In this document: piece by piece, positions 48,016 to 59,237 of the stretch
Layout: every line of letters starts with the position of its first letter
Position numbering within the stretch: the first letter of the stretch is position 1
From: Buddleja alternifolia
Taxonomy: Eukaryota > Streptophyta > Magnoliopsida > Lamiales > Scrophulariaceae
Length of the DNA: 64,000 nucleotides
Assembly: GCA_019426215.1 (NCBI GenBank)
Contig: CM033394.1
Coordinates: 35,834,423 to 35,898,422, forward strand
Direction of reading: 5' to 3'
Notes under the pieces: model-generated
Database searches by the model: none
Seen by the model: only the letters and a program-made list of their open reading frames with translations
Told to the model about the DNA's origin: nothing
Translations under genes and position numbers: made by a program

Positions 48016-49651
48016 AAAGAAGATAAAGTGTCCATATGAATATATTTAACTGCTCCATATACCATGTCAACGTCAAATAAAATATTTTCTTTCGTTTAGC
48101 TAAATTCAATCGTGCCATATTAATGAACAAACTAAAAAATTACGTAACGAAAGAAAATATGTAAATATTACAAATATGACAAGTAAATTAAAGAAATTAC
48201 ATAAATAAGGAATATAAAGTTACCACAATTTCAAATTCAACAAGCACAAGACATTCCTTTTCAATATAATATTCTAAGCTACATTAAGATAACTTAAGCG
48301 CAATGAAAACTCTACTTTAGCAAAAAGAGAATCAGATTAAGCTATTCAATATTCACTCAAATTTCATTGGGGCTAGTTTGCAATTTACCCACTTTTCAGT
48401 GCTTAAACTGTAAAACTTATAAATTAATATAGGCTTAGGGAACAGTCACCGCACAACACAGAAGGAATTGCAAAGGAGTTGTCCACCACAGGTTAGCTTT
48501 CTTATTCTCGCTTGAAAAGCTATTTCAAAATTTCTTGTTGTAATAATTCAACCTCAAAATCAAGTATATTTATATAATTGAACCTAAAAAATCAAATACA
48601 TATCGAACCTCAGAAATCTGATATTGAAATTGTTAAAAATTAAATAGAAATATTTTATTGAAGGAAATAATATGAGAAATACAAGAGTGCAATAGAAAAT
48701 ACAACTCTATAATAACTCCTATACAAGAAATCTATAACAAGTTTTGAAACTATAATCAAAGAAAAAGAAAAGAGCAAGATTTGCTCAAGAACAAAAGAAG
48801 CAGTATACTTCAAAGGAAGTGAGCACAGGAAATTTGTTTAGAGAGAAACGTGAATCTGAGTTATGAATCTAATTTGGGGCTTAGGATTTCATATATAGAA
48901 TTGCAAATCAGCCCTTTTTTCAACGAGGAAATCTGATACTGAAATTAATCCAATGTTTTACAAGTTTGAAACGGAGCAGAAATAGAATTTAAGAAAAATT
49001 ATGAAAATCTATATGATTAACAGAGTAAAGTAAATTAACAGAGGGTGAAGAAGAAGATTGTTTTTGTACCTGCAAACGGTGAAAAAGTTGGAGAAAGAAA
49101 GAGGTTTTTCTCCAAGAGAACCCACGTCTTCTGTTAGGAATTAGATTACTTTCCATAATTTTAAAAAAGAGCACCAAACGAAGTTATTTAATTTTTGGGA
49201 ATCAGATGCCCTATTTAGATTCTATGACCTGGCACACAAACGGAGCCTTACTGTTTTATTGCTTTATCATTCATCATATTCTTATAGGTCATAAAGCATA
49301 AATCACCTTTGAGATCAAAATTAAAGCAACTAAGCATTACTAAGTGCTACAACCTTTTCAAAACCTAAAGACTTGCGAAAATCATTTCTGTTGTGCTAAC
49401 CCTGATAAAAGCGTTGAGCTTTTGATCCCAAATTTGATCAAGCACTCAAAATTATTATCTAAGTTATCTTTCCAAAACAAGTCTTAAATCAACATAGACA
49501 AGCGCTGACCTTGTGTGATTATCATTGAGTGACAAGCGCCCACGAAAATTTAAATCCAAAAATTTTTCAAGTACCAAAAAACTTTAGGTTCTATCCAACC
49601 CCCCCTCCCTCTCTCCTTCTAGACTTTTTCGTATTCCACTTGGGACCAACA

Positions 49652-50352
49652 AAAAATATGCAGCTCATAAAGATATCAACAGTAACATTATTGATAGAAT
49701 ATTTCGTTGTGCATGTCAAGGTCGAAGAGGACAATTTAAACAGGTTGTGAATGCCATATTTTATCATCCTAAGATGAGAAGTGGTTGTTGTGCACAATAA
49801 AAATTAGTGCTCGTCATGCGAGTAAATATAAAATGTTGTCAACTTTATTGCCACTAATTCTCATCATGGTTTGGTTGGTCCTAACAAAGCTCGTCTGCTA
49901 TGATCTAAAAGTACTAAACAAGGGGCACCAAGTAGAAAACATCGTCAGGTCGAACATTCCACCAATAGCATGATTGACCTATATGGCTAAACAAATCGGC
50001 AGACGGGAAAAAGTTGGTTTTATTCTCGAATATTATAGAAATCATTCGGGTTCAAAGAGAACGAGAGAAAATGAAAACAGGGGATACATGAGGGGTGCTT
50101 GAACATTTGCAACAGATGAAATCAGCAAACCCAAATTTCTTTTATGAAATACAAGTTGACTAGAATGATTAGATTACTTATATCTTCTGGGCAGATGGAC
50201 AAATGATGGCAAACTACATGCATTTGGAAAAATGTTTGCTTTGACACAACATACCAAAAAACAAAGAAGGGAGATCGTTTGCACTCTTTGTTGGCATAAA
50301 TCATCACAAATAGACTATAGTTTTTGGAGCATCTTTATTATATGATGAAAAC
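49652..50352 (+). pseudogene. FRS pseudogene, fragment 2 (FAR1 domain to MULE transposase start)
   Basis: Across shifting frames the plus strand reads RIFRCACQGRRGQ, KISARHASKYKM, HHGLVGPNKARLL, MAKQIGRREKVGF, LEHLQQMKSANPNFFYEIQV, FWADGQMMANY and FALFVGINHHK-TIVFGASLLYDE. These follow the FAR1/FHY3 order from the zinc-binding FAR1 domain into the MULE transposase domain. At least two frameshifts and five stops are present. The sequence stops at the expected catalytic region, where an LTR-like insert begins. Confidence 0.85.
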
Positions 50353-51180
50353 TGTTCACCGTCCATAACAACACAAAATTGAACAAATAATATAGTGAAA
50401 AGTAAGATCGTCTCCACAGGAAAGGTTAACAAGTATCAAACGAAGTTTATCCTATTATTTAGACTATCGATTATCAAGATTTGAGATTTTAACTCATTAA
50501 AAGTAGAAATAATTAAATTAATTAAAACAAAGATAATTAAAACGATAAATCAATTAACAAAAAACCTAGGGATTTAGATTTCATCAAGATATTTCTATGG
50601 ATTATTGACTTTTAATGCGTTATCATTCTTGCTTAAATTAAAGACCCAATTTCTTTAATTACATGAATACTCTCCCGAGATCTTCATGAGTACCCATCTA
50701 AACTAGTTCTTGTCACTCCCATGATCAACAACTAATCTAGATGAATCCATTAAGTTCTATGAATATTGTTTAACTAGTCTCATGCAAATTTACCAATATT
50801 CCTATTAAGCAATTTACACATGTCTATTAAATCTGAACCGATAAACTAATTCACCTCCCGGTACTTCTTAATTCATTTTAAATCATGTCATTGGTGATCA
50901 AGCAATAAAAAGCATTAAACACTCATTAATAGATAAACAAAATAAGATTCAAACCCATAAATTATCAATAATCCAAATTAATACGCAAGACTACATCTTA
51001 AACCCTTGAAAATAATTTAACTATGCATGATTAAAGAAAAACAAGAATTAAAATGCATTAAGATAAAAATACTCATGTTCAACAATGGAGGAATATAGAA
51101 ACACAACTTGGGAAGATGAAAAAATTCAAGAAATCTACTGATGAAAAAAGCTTTATATTCCTATATTCCTCCATTGTTGA
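50353..51180 (-). repeat. Gypsy-like LTR fragment inside the FRS pseudogene
   Basis: It starts TGTTCACCGTCC within the FRS frame. It contains blocks typical of minus-oriented gypsy LTRs (GATCGTCTCCACAGGAAAGG, ACTCTCCCGAGATC, TTGGTGATCAAGC). It ends around a 21-bp inverted repeat CAACAATGGAGGAATATAG (about 51080) / CTATATTCCTCCATTGTTG (about 51161) separated by about 60 bp. No coding motif. The right boundary is uncertain. Confidence 0.55.
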
Positions 51181-51426
51181 AAAAAGCAAAAAACAAGATT
51201 ACCTGAAGCTTATTTACAACCTTCTGATGCAATGATGGAACCTTATGAGAACATAAAGGAAGAGAATGACAAGATAAAAATTGAAACACATTACAAGGAA
51301 TTATGTCGACTACACAATCAATTAGCGACACGAGCGGCATCAACAAAAGATATATAGGAATTAACTAGAGATTTTCTCTTAAAAATGATTGAAGAAGTTG
51401 ATGCCAGTATGGAAGAAAAAGTTTAA
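51181..51426 (+). pseudogene. FRS pseudogene, fragment 3 (C-terminal)
   Basis: The frame DAMMEPYENIKEENDKIKIE, then HYKELCRLHNQLATRAAST, a stop, and LLKMIEEVDASMEEKV resembles the C-terminal helix of FAR1-related proteins, after the SWIM finger. Order and strand agree with the fragments to the left, but the catalytic and SWIM parts are missing. I take it as the same gene; this piece alone would be a weak match. Confidence 0.55.
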
Positions 51427-52531
51427 AGCAATCAACTATGCTCCTAATTGTGGTTCAAAACAAACGAGTAATCATTTTCATAATAAGTAAATCATGCTCG
51501 ACAAAGTTGAAAGTCCTCTAGTAACATTAGAGGGTGGAAAATAAAACAGAACTTAATATGTGAAAAAGTAAAATAAAATACTGATATGTAAATAAAATTG
51601 CACGTATATTGTTTTATTCACATTTATTGGAAGTCAATTATATATGTATGTGCAGGATATCAATATTCCTTTAGCATTCTTTTTTTATTATTATTTCATT
51701 GTCACAACTTTCCCAGGTTTCTATAATTCTTCTTTGCAAATTGACTATTTTCATTAATTAATATTTTCTTGAAGTACATTAATAATTTTAGCATATAATA
51801 TCATTTTACTAGCGACACAATTTTGTTCTTTACTTTGTATTGGATAAAACAAATTTATCAAATTGGTATGCATGATTTAGCTTGTACCATACTGATTCGG
51901 ACGTGGTCTACGTTCAAGTCAAATGATTAAGTAATTTTATTCATATGAAATTATGATTTTGTATTATTTTTAATTTTTTACTATGCAACTATCTAAATTT
52001 TACATGCATTCTTTCATAATAATTGACTAATCAGATATTCATTAACAACCCAATATTGGACTCAGTATGTAGAAAACTACCAACATGACACTACTAGTTT
52101 AATACAATTGCTATAGGTATATAAACTTACACTGAGTTTTTCTTTTTCTTAATTTCATTTTGCTGGTTGTTAATGTATATGATATTGTAAATTATTATCT
52201 ATCTAACATACATGTTCTACAGGCACAAATCCTGCCACCATAAAAGTTTGAAAGGTTTTCTTCAAATGATTCTACACTTGAAAGCACCGAGAGAATGCTA
52301 ACAATGAGGATTATTCGACGCATGAAATATGAGATATATCATTTATTCTATTCAAAGACTTCATGATTTCTAGCAACATACCATGAGGTGTCTTTCTTTC
52401 TTACTCAGTTAATAAGTATCATAAATTATTTTTATTGCCTTCAATGATTAAAAGTACTTTATTTATTGATTTCTATGAGAATATGATGTTTAATAAATTT
52501 ATTAATTTGGGATAATTGCATAAGATCCCTC
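51427..52531. other. Intergenic, nothing recognised
   Basis: Very AT-rich sequence. No frame, inverted end or LTR border found. Confidence 0.6.
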
Positions 52532-52860
52532 AGTAATAAGCGAAACCTGCACTAAACACCCCTGTGTTAATTTTTTTGCCTAATCACCCCCTTGTGTTAT
52601 TTTTTATTCTGCATACTCTCCCTTTTTTGATTTTTTTTTTATGTTTTTTTCCATTATAAATGTTCTAGATCCAACCCAAATTAAATTATTTATCTATTAT
52701 TAACATTTTTGGGGCAAAAATGCATTTGGAATGACATTTATGATGGGAAAAAAAACCAAAAAAGGAAAAGTATGCAGAATAAAAAATAACACAAGGGGGT
52801 GATTCACAAAAAACTTAACACAGAGTGTTTGGCGCAGGTTTCACTTAATAGTATTTTTCA
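52532..52860. mobile_element. MITE with about 100-bp inverted repeats
   Basis: GCGAAACCTGCACTAAACAC, CACCCCCTTGTGTTATTTTT and TATTCTGCATAC on the left are mirrored on the right at about 52760-52850. The ends fade into AT-rich sequence, so no target duplication could be fixed. Its layout resembles the element at 18975. Confidence 0.75.
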
Positions 52861-52943
52861 ATAAAACTCTTGAATATGACAAGAAAAACATATGAAATAT
52901 AATATAATCCTTATACATTTATCACATAACTGATACTTCCTCC

Positions 52944-53200
52944 ATTCCAAAAAGGATGTCCACTATTCCACTTTTGTCTATCCCAAAAAGATTGTCCCTT
53001 ACTTTAAGAAATAAGTATTTATCAGTTAAGTGTCTATTATGCCCCTGACTTTATATTTAATGTTTTAGTCCTAATTCCTTTTATATATATAAACTCATTA
53101 ATTTTATTTTGGTAATAGAACCAAAAAAGTCCTAAATCGTAGTATCCTACTATGGCAAATATTTTAGTTTCTTAAAATCATTTCTAATCAGGGAGAAGAA
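52944..53200. mobile_element. Stowaway/mariner-like MITE, left end only
   Basis: TA followed by CTTCCTCCATTCCAAAAAGG is close to the CTCCCTCCGTCCC terminus of plant Stowaway elements, with the usual inner ATGTCCACTATTCCA. No matching right terminus was found, so this is a truncated copy. The end at 53200 is arbitrary. Confidence 0.5.
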
Positions 53201-53327
53201 CTTGGGAGGTAAAGAGCACCGTTGAAGCCACTGGAATCGAGATAAGATGGAGGATTCAACAAGAGATCAACAATCCAACATATATTTAGGGAGTTTCTTC
53301 TCTTTTCTTCTAGATTGGGGTGAATTT

Positions 53328-55622
53328 TGTTAGAGATGTGGTATCACGAGATGAATTACAAACTGCTGAAAATCAACAAGAATTAAAAGAAGCATAAAAA
53401 ATAACACAAGAATTTTTATCGTAGTTTGACAAATTGCCTACATTCATGGGCCAATATTCGATCTCACATCTTTATCTCTCGAAGTCAATCATCAATTAAA
53501 TAACCAAGTCCTAAGAGAGTTGATACATAAGGAAAACCAAAACCGAATCCCAATAGGAAACACAATCATATTCTTAGACAATTAGAAAAAAGAATGCTAC
53601 CAAAACCACATAGGAAACACAATCATACGCCTGCAAGCTGTCAATTCCACAGTCAAACCCACATTTACCTGTGGTCAAACTTCTGTTGACTCAATCGATA
53701 CTGTGTTAACCATGGTCAAACACCTATTGATCGTGGTCAAAATGTCTTTGACCATCTCAGGACTCTTTTTTGGCTTCTCTCTTGGCTCCCTTGACTTCTT
53801 TGAATCTTTTGTATCAATATGTTTCCACAAACCTATCAATCTCTCAGTTGGAGACTGATTACAAATCCTGAAAATACTCTTTTGTGCTCCTCTATGGACT
53901 TCAACCATCTAGTGTGGCATCTTTCGCTCACTGGAGAACAACTGTCTTGGTCAACCTATCTTTCTGACATCCTTACAGCTAGGACTTTTCGATGGCAATT
54001 TCAGATCTTCCACATATCTGCTCTCTGACTAACTACATGAGCTATGTATGATCCATATGCCAATAATTTTGGTTTATTTTTTCAATGGCAACCTCGGATC
54101 TCTCATATATCGTCTTGATGATCCCACTACACAAGCTACGTCTGGTCTATCCGCCAACAAACCCCGGCTACGCAAATTTGTTTATTTAGCATCGCATCCT
54201 GCCACATTTTTTCGTTAATGTTAAATGAGATTACTCGTAGCCTAACAATCTAACTCATCCCATACCTTATTTGTCATCTTCTCAAACTTTCTCCCGAACC
54301 CTGTAAGTGCGACCATTAATAAAATTGTCGATCTTGTCCTTGCCTTTACCCCCTGCCATCACTCCATGATAAAACCCGCGCTAAGACAAAGTATTTCCCA
54401 TAGATCTGGATCTAAGACGTATTCTAAATCTACAAACATATGGCTCTAATACTAGTTGTTAGTTTGAATCAAAGGAGTATGAAAATAAATAAGAATTTTA
54501 AGAAACCTACAAAAAAATTTAACGTGGTTCGGCAAACTGCCTACATCCACGGGCAAACACTAAATCTACATGCTTATTTCTCAGAGTAAATCATCAATTA
54601 TAATGTACAAGCTCATATTTATAGATTGGAAGACATGATACACTAGGAAAATAAAACATATTCCAAATAGGAAATACAAGTCAACTGCTAAATCAAATCA
54701 AAAACCACAAGGGAAACACAATTCTACGATGCTCCACTGCCAATCCCGCGGTTCCTTGTTGACTGCGGTCAAAATATCATTGGTCATGGTCAAAACTTAT
54801 TTTGACCATCCTTGAGACCCTATTTAGCTTCTCCTTTGGCTCTCCTGGCTTCTCTCAATTCTTTGTACCAATGTCTCCACAAACCCATCACTTTCCACTT
54901 GGAGACTGATACCAAATCTCGTTTGTCATCTTCTCTGGCTTCATCCCGATCTCTGTTCGTGCTACTTGCAATAAACTGTCGATCTTGACCTTTCCTTCAT
55001 CTCCTACCATCGTTTCCATGACAAAATTCGTGTTAACACAAAGCTCTCCCCATAGATCGAGATCTAAGATGTCTCCTAAATCTACAAATGTATGGTTTTG
55101 ATATCAGTTGTTAGTGATTGAACCAAAGGATATGAAGAAAATAAACATGAATTTTAAAAGATTTATAATTTGGCAAAAGGAATTTTAATGTGGTTCGGGA
55201 AACTGCCTACATTCACAAGCCAACATTAGATCTACATATTTATTTCTTGGAGTGAATCATCAATTACAATGTACAAGTCCATATTTATAGAATTTGAAGA
55301 CATGATATACTAGGAAACTAAAACCTATTCCAAATAGGAAACAACAATTACATTACTAGAAAATTAGGAAAAACAATCCTAATATAAGTCAACTGCCAAA
55401 TCAAAGTCAAAACCACATAGAAAACACAATCCTACACTACTCCACTGCCAATCCCGCAGTGAAATCCGCATTGACCTCGATCAATCTATCATTGACCATG
55501 GTCAAATCCCTTTTCACCATGGTCAAACTTGTTTTGTCCATCCACAGGACTCTATTTGACTTCTCATTTGGCTCCTTTGACTTCTCTCAATCCTTTGTAT
55601 CAATGTCTCCATAAACTCATCA
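53328..55622 (-). mobile_element. TRIM-like tandem array: three LTRs, two internal domains, one TSD pair
   Basis: The LTRs are at 53328-53838 (511 bp), 54457-54890 (434 bp) and 55109-55622 (514 bp), all in the same direction and each bounded by TGTTAG...ATCA on the plus strand. Between them lie internal segments of 618 and 218 bp. Each begins, on the minus strand, with an ACTGATATCA/ACTAGTATTAGAGCC primer site (tRNA-iMet type) and ends with a purine tract (CTCCAAGTGG, CTCCAACTGA). The whole is flanked by an exact AATTT at 53323-53327 and 55623-55627. No coding capacity. The LTRs share the AACGTGGTTCGGC block with Copia C. Confidence 0.92.
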
Positions 55623-55627
55623 AATTT

Positions 55628-56420
55628 CTTTACGAATATTAAGATGTGTGTCTTTGTTTTTACCGTTGTCATGAACTAATTTCCTTATGTTGAGGCCGTG
55701 TGAAAGCTGATTATGTTATTTGATTGTTGATTGTTGATTGTTGATTCTTGATGTTTATTGGATTAATTTTGCATTTTTCTATGTGTTCATTGTTTGAGTT
55801 TAATGCTTACATTTGCTTGATTACCAAGTGTTTGATAAAATGCCTAGGTTTGAAATCGAGAAGAGATAATCTAGGGTAGATTAAAAATTTAAACACCCTA
55901 CAGTTAAACAGACTAGAGATAGACTAGGTTTCTTTAGGTGGCTTTTCATTAACATGGGGAATTTCTAAATCACCTTAATGCATCATTGTGAATTGGGTAT
56001 TTATATAGAGATATTTAGGAAATCGTTAACAAGGATAGATTCGCTATGCCAAGTGATTAGGTAGTGCGTACATTATAAAATTTTGCCTTAGAAAAATCAA
56101 TCTGATAATCTGTCAGACCTTTAATCACCAATTAAATTGCATAATCGGGTGGATCACATGCCTTAATCATATTACTCTATCATTCTCTTTCGTGTTAATT
56201 GTCATTTTGTCTTAATTGATAGTTTTACTTTAGTTAATTAGTTTAAACCTTTTAGATAATAGATCAATTTAACTCAGAAATGAGTAATATAGCAATCTGG
56301 GTATTAAGGTTATAGTTGTCAATCAACCAGACTCATAATCCACTTTATTACTAGATGACCTAGTTCTCTTGCTAGAATTTTGTCGTATCATTGTACACAT
56401 CAATAAATGCAATAGGATTT
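55628..56420 (+). repeat. Gypsy LTR-like fragment
   Basis: Runs of blocks typical of gypsy LTRs: 'GGGGAATTTCTAAATC', 'GATCACATGCCTTAATC', a T-rich stretch, and 'ATCCACTTTATTACTAGA' near the end. It shows a GATTGTTGATT short tandem repeat at about 55718-55748. No clear ends; low similarity to the other LTRs in the window. Confidence 0.4.
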
Positions 56421-59237
56421 AGGTTTAGGCATTGAATGTCTAGAGGAAAGTTTAAAATATGGACAAATAATACGTCTCTTATGTTTTTTTTATATATTTG
56501 ATCAATAAGAACTATATTATCTAAGTAAATCCAGTGAAAGACAATGAAGACTTTATGTATAGTCAGTTGATCCTAGTACCAAATGTTAAAGGCGCAAACT
56601 TTCAAAGCACTATATTACAATCACTTTTACTAATACAACACCTTCATTTTATGGGACTTTCCACACTGAGTTTTGACATACTTTGAGAGCATACTTAACT
56701 TGTTAACATTTCAAAACTAGTTAGTTTTTCATAGGTGAAAAATTCAAACTAATTGTTTTTTCTTTTACTGTATACGAAGTTACGTCATGGTTTGGACTAT
56801 GAGAAGATGAAATCACTGCTTTCCAATCCACATGGTAGAATGATATTTGAAACTTGAGGTGATTTTCATCCTTAAAGGTATAATATCATGTGCCTTTATT
56901 TTTATTTTTTTTGTTATTAGTTTGGTCATATGTTATATGATCATAGCATGATAATTCAATTGGCTTCATGAAGTATATTTCACTATTATTCTCAAAATAT
57001 TCTTGTAAGCAGACATGGAGACATGAGAACGGCCTAAGATCTATTATCTTCCCATGACACCAAAACATGACTTAACATGGGTTCAATGTGATTTACTCAG
57101 TGCTCGTCAGATACAAGAATATAAATTGATGATTTGGGACTAACTTCTTTTATACCAAATGACACAAACTAATTATTCTTAATAAATTATGCATGTGGAG
57201 AATTTATCTACTGTATAAATAGTAGTAGTTTATGGTTAGTTGACATTTTTTATGTGCACTTTGAGATTTAAACATGACTTCTCTATGTAGTTTCAGTAAT
57301 ACATTGTCCTTAATTGTTTTATTAATTTTCTTCACGTGCATTGTATGTGCTTTTTTCTAGTTTTCTGAATGCTTGTGCATTATATGTGTTGTTTTCTAGT
57401 TTTCTAAATGCATGTGCATTGGATGTGTTATTTTCTAGTTTTCTGAATGCACTTGTAATGTTTGGCTAGATGTTTCTCATATGAATTTGTTGCATACATA
57501 TTACTATTTACTAGTAAGTTCTACTATTCAAACCTGAAATGAAGATTGACATGTGAATTCTTCAACTTCAATTTGATTACTCCCTTGGAAATTGCAAGTG
57601 TGGGAATTTGGAGACACAACAAAAAATAGCCCAAATCTCATGGGTTGGTTGGCCTTGACAAATTCGAATTTAACATTATTTCCCATCTAAAACATTCTCA
57701 TGAAAATGTACATGGCCAGTGTTTGAGCAGTCATGACACTTGATATGGGTTCTTCGAGGGAGATTGTGATTCATAACCTAATAACTATATCGGGTAAAGA
57801 ATGAAACCTGGATGAGTATAAAATTCTTGTGTCTCAATTTTCTTCTTATTATCATATTAAATGAATATCAAGTCACTTGGTTTCTTTGTATACTCATCAT
57901 TTTCATTTCACATGATGTATCTCAGAAGCGACAACTATACTAATGGATCGCAACATTTTTCATTGATCGAAGCATTGCTCTCATTCAAAAGCTCATCATA
58001 GTCTTTGACAATGGGACGCCAGATATGTATTTTAGTTTTCTTGCTTATCAAGCTATATACGCTATGGTAAGTAGATTCCTACACTCAATATCTAATTTCT
58101 TTCATTTATTGCTTGCATTTTTTTTGTCAACTGAATTAGAGAACCTTTTTTTAGGTCAAGAAAAAATTGAAAGTTAATATTATTCCCAGCCAGAGATGAA
58201 TTCATCCCTAATTGTTGGAGTGGTGATAAGGATTTCAACTCTATCGATGGGAGGAAGCGTTACTTTGAGCCTATGACACTCCATTCTACATAAGGAAATG
58301 TTATTTTGTAGCCCGAAGTTAACTTGTTAATTCAGTAAGTGAATAAATCCTAGTCCCTTTTTTTAGTAATTAAAAGGATATAAAAACTACTTACCAACAT
58401 ATAATGCCTTATAACGGGCTCTTCACTCGTAAGCCATCTACAAGTGTGTGCTTTGGGATAAAAGATGGTGCAGTTGTAGGGTTGGGAGACATGAATTTAA
58501 TAGGAAGTAAGAACTTATCCAAAACTCGATTCATAATTCAAGAACCATGGAAAAAATATTTCTGATTTAACTATTCTTTTTGGGGTCATATGTTACATAG
58601 ATATTTTTATGATGAATAAATTGGTAGTATGTGACAATGAGAGAGGCCTCATTTTATGGGCTAGTCCCGCAAGCTGCATGCAAAGTTTTGAGTTTTTTTT
58701 TTTGCAATTCAATTTTAATCCTTATTTGAGATTGTCGTTTGTAAATTCTCACATCACAATCTTTTGTTCATGTTTTTCTGTAACGTTGCAATGAGATTGA
58801 TCAGGATAAAGCATTGTTAAATCTTGTTTGACCAATTTTATTGTCTCGTGGAGAATCATATGATCAAGAAAAGTGGGTGGTTAGGAGACTTTAAAATGAT
58901 AGACAAACAAATAAAGCACATAAATAAATATATACAATTGATCTTCTTCAAGTGATTAGCAAATCTTTCATGTATGAAAGTTTTATGTAAAGAAACATTA
59001 AGTTATGACCTGTTTAGTTTATTTTATTAATTATGAACCATTTTATCTCAAACTTCTGATTTCTCGAACTTGGCTAGACTTTGAAAATATGAAGTTTAAG
59101 TTATTGAACTCACACAATAGACGTTGGGCAAGGTCAGGTGAAAAAGGAAAGAAATAGTGAAACTTATGATAATTAAATATTAACAATAGGCATAACCCCA
59201 ACCAAGAACACAATTATCATTATAATATCAGATGAGT
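56421..59237. other. Intergenic, no convincing gene
   Basis: AT-rich. A three-copy tandem repeat of about 42 bp (TTTTCTAGTTTTCT-AATGC-TGTGCAT) lies at about 57353-57470. Two coding-like stretches (near 57960-58070 and 58395-58560) stay open for about 35-55 codons without an identifiable domain. I do not annotate them as genes. Confidence 0.5.

Larger units (their letters stand above)
44463..49247 (-). mobile_element. PIF/Harbinger DNA transposon with both genes
   Basis: It spans 4,785 bp. The inverted ends are GGCTTCATTTGTTTGC and, from the other side, GGCTCCGTTTGTGTGC. A TTA target duplication lies at 44460-44462 and 49248-49250, the hallmark of PIF/Harbinger. Both diagnostic genes are present on the minus strand: a DDE transposase (about 48015-46758) and a Myb/SANT-like protein (46583-45571). 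Both contain nonsense codons, so it is inactive, but it still has ends that a related transposase could recognise. It is nested inside LTR 2. Confidence 0.94.
42676..49651 (+). repeat. LTR 2 of the tandem pair (expanded by two insertions)
   Basis: Beginning (A)TATTAGATGTTTTGATTATAACAAGATAG, it repeats LTR 1 in order and ends GGGACCAACA at 49651. It is inflated by a solo LTR (43137-43772) and a PIF/Harbinger element (44463-49247). Removing both leaves about 1.55 kb. The outer flanks of the pair, GAAAA (40943-40947) and AAAAA (49652-49656), match at 4 of 5 positions and rejoin the FRS frame. Confidence 0.83.

Noticed and set aside
57960..58560. Coding-like stretches (for example YNGLFTRKPSTSVCFGIKDG)
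   Set aside because: Short, no start or plausible exon set, and no family I could name; too weak to list as a gene.
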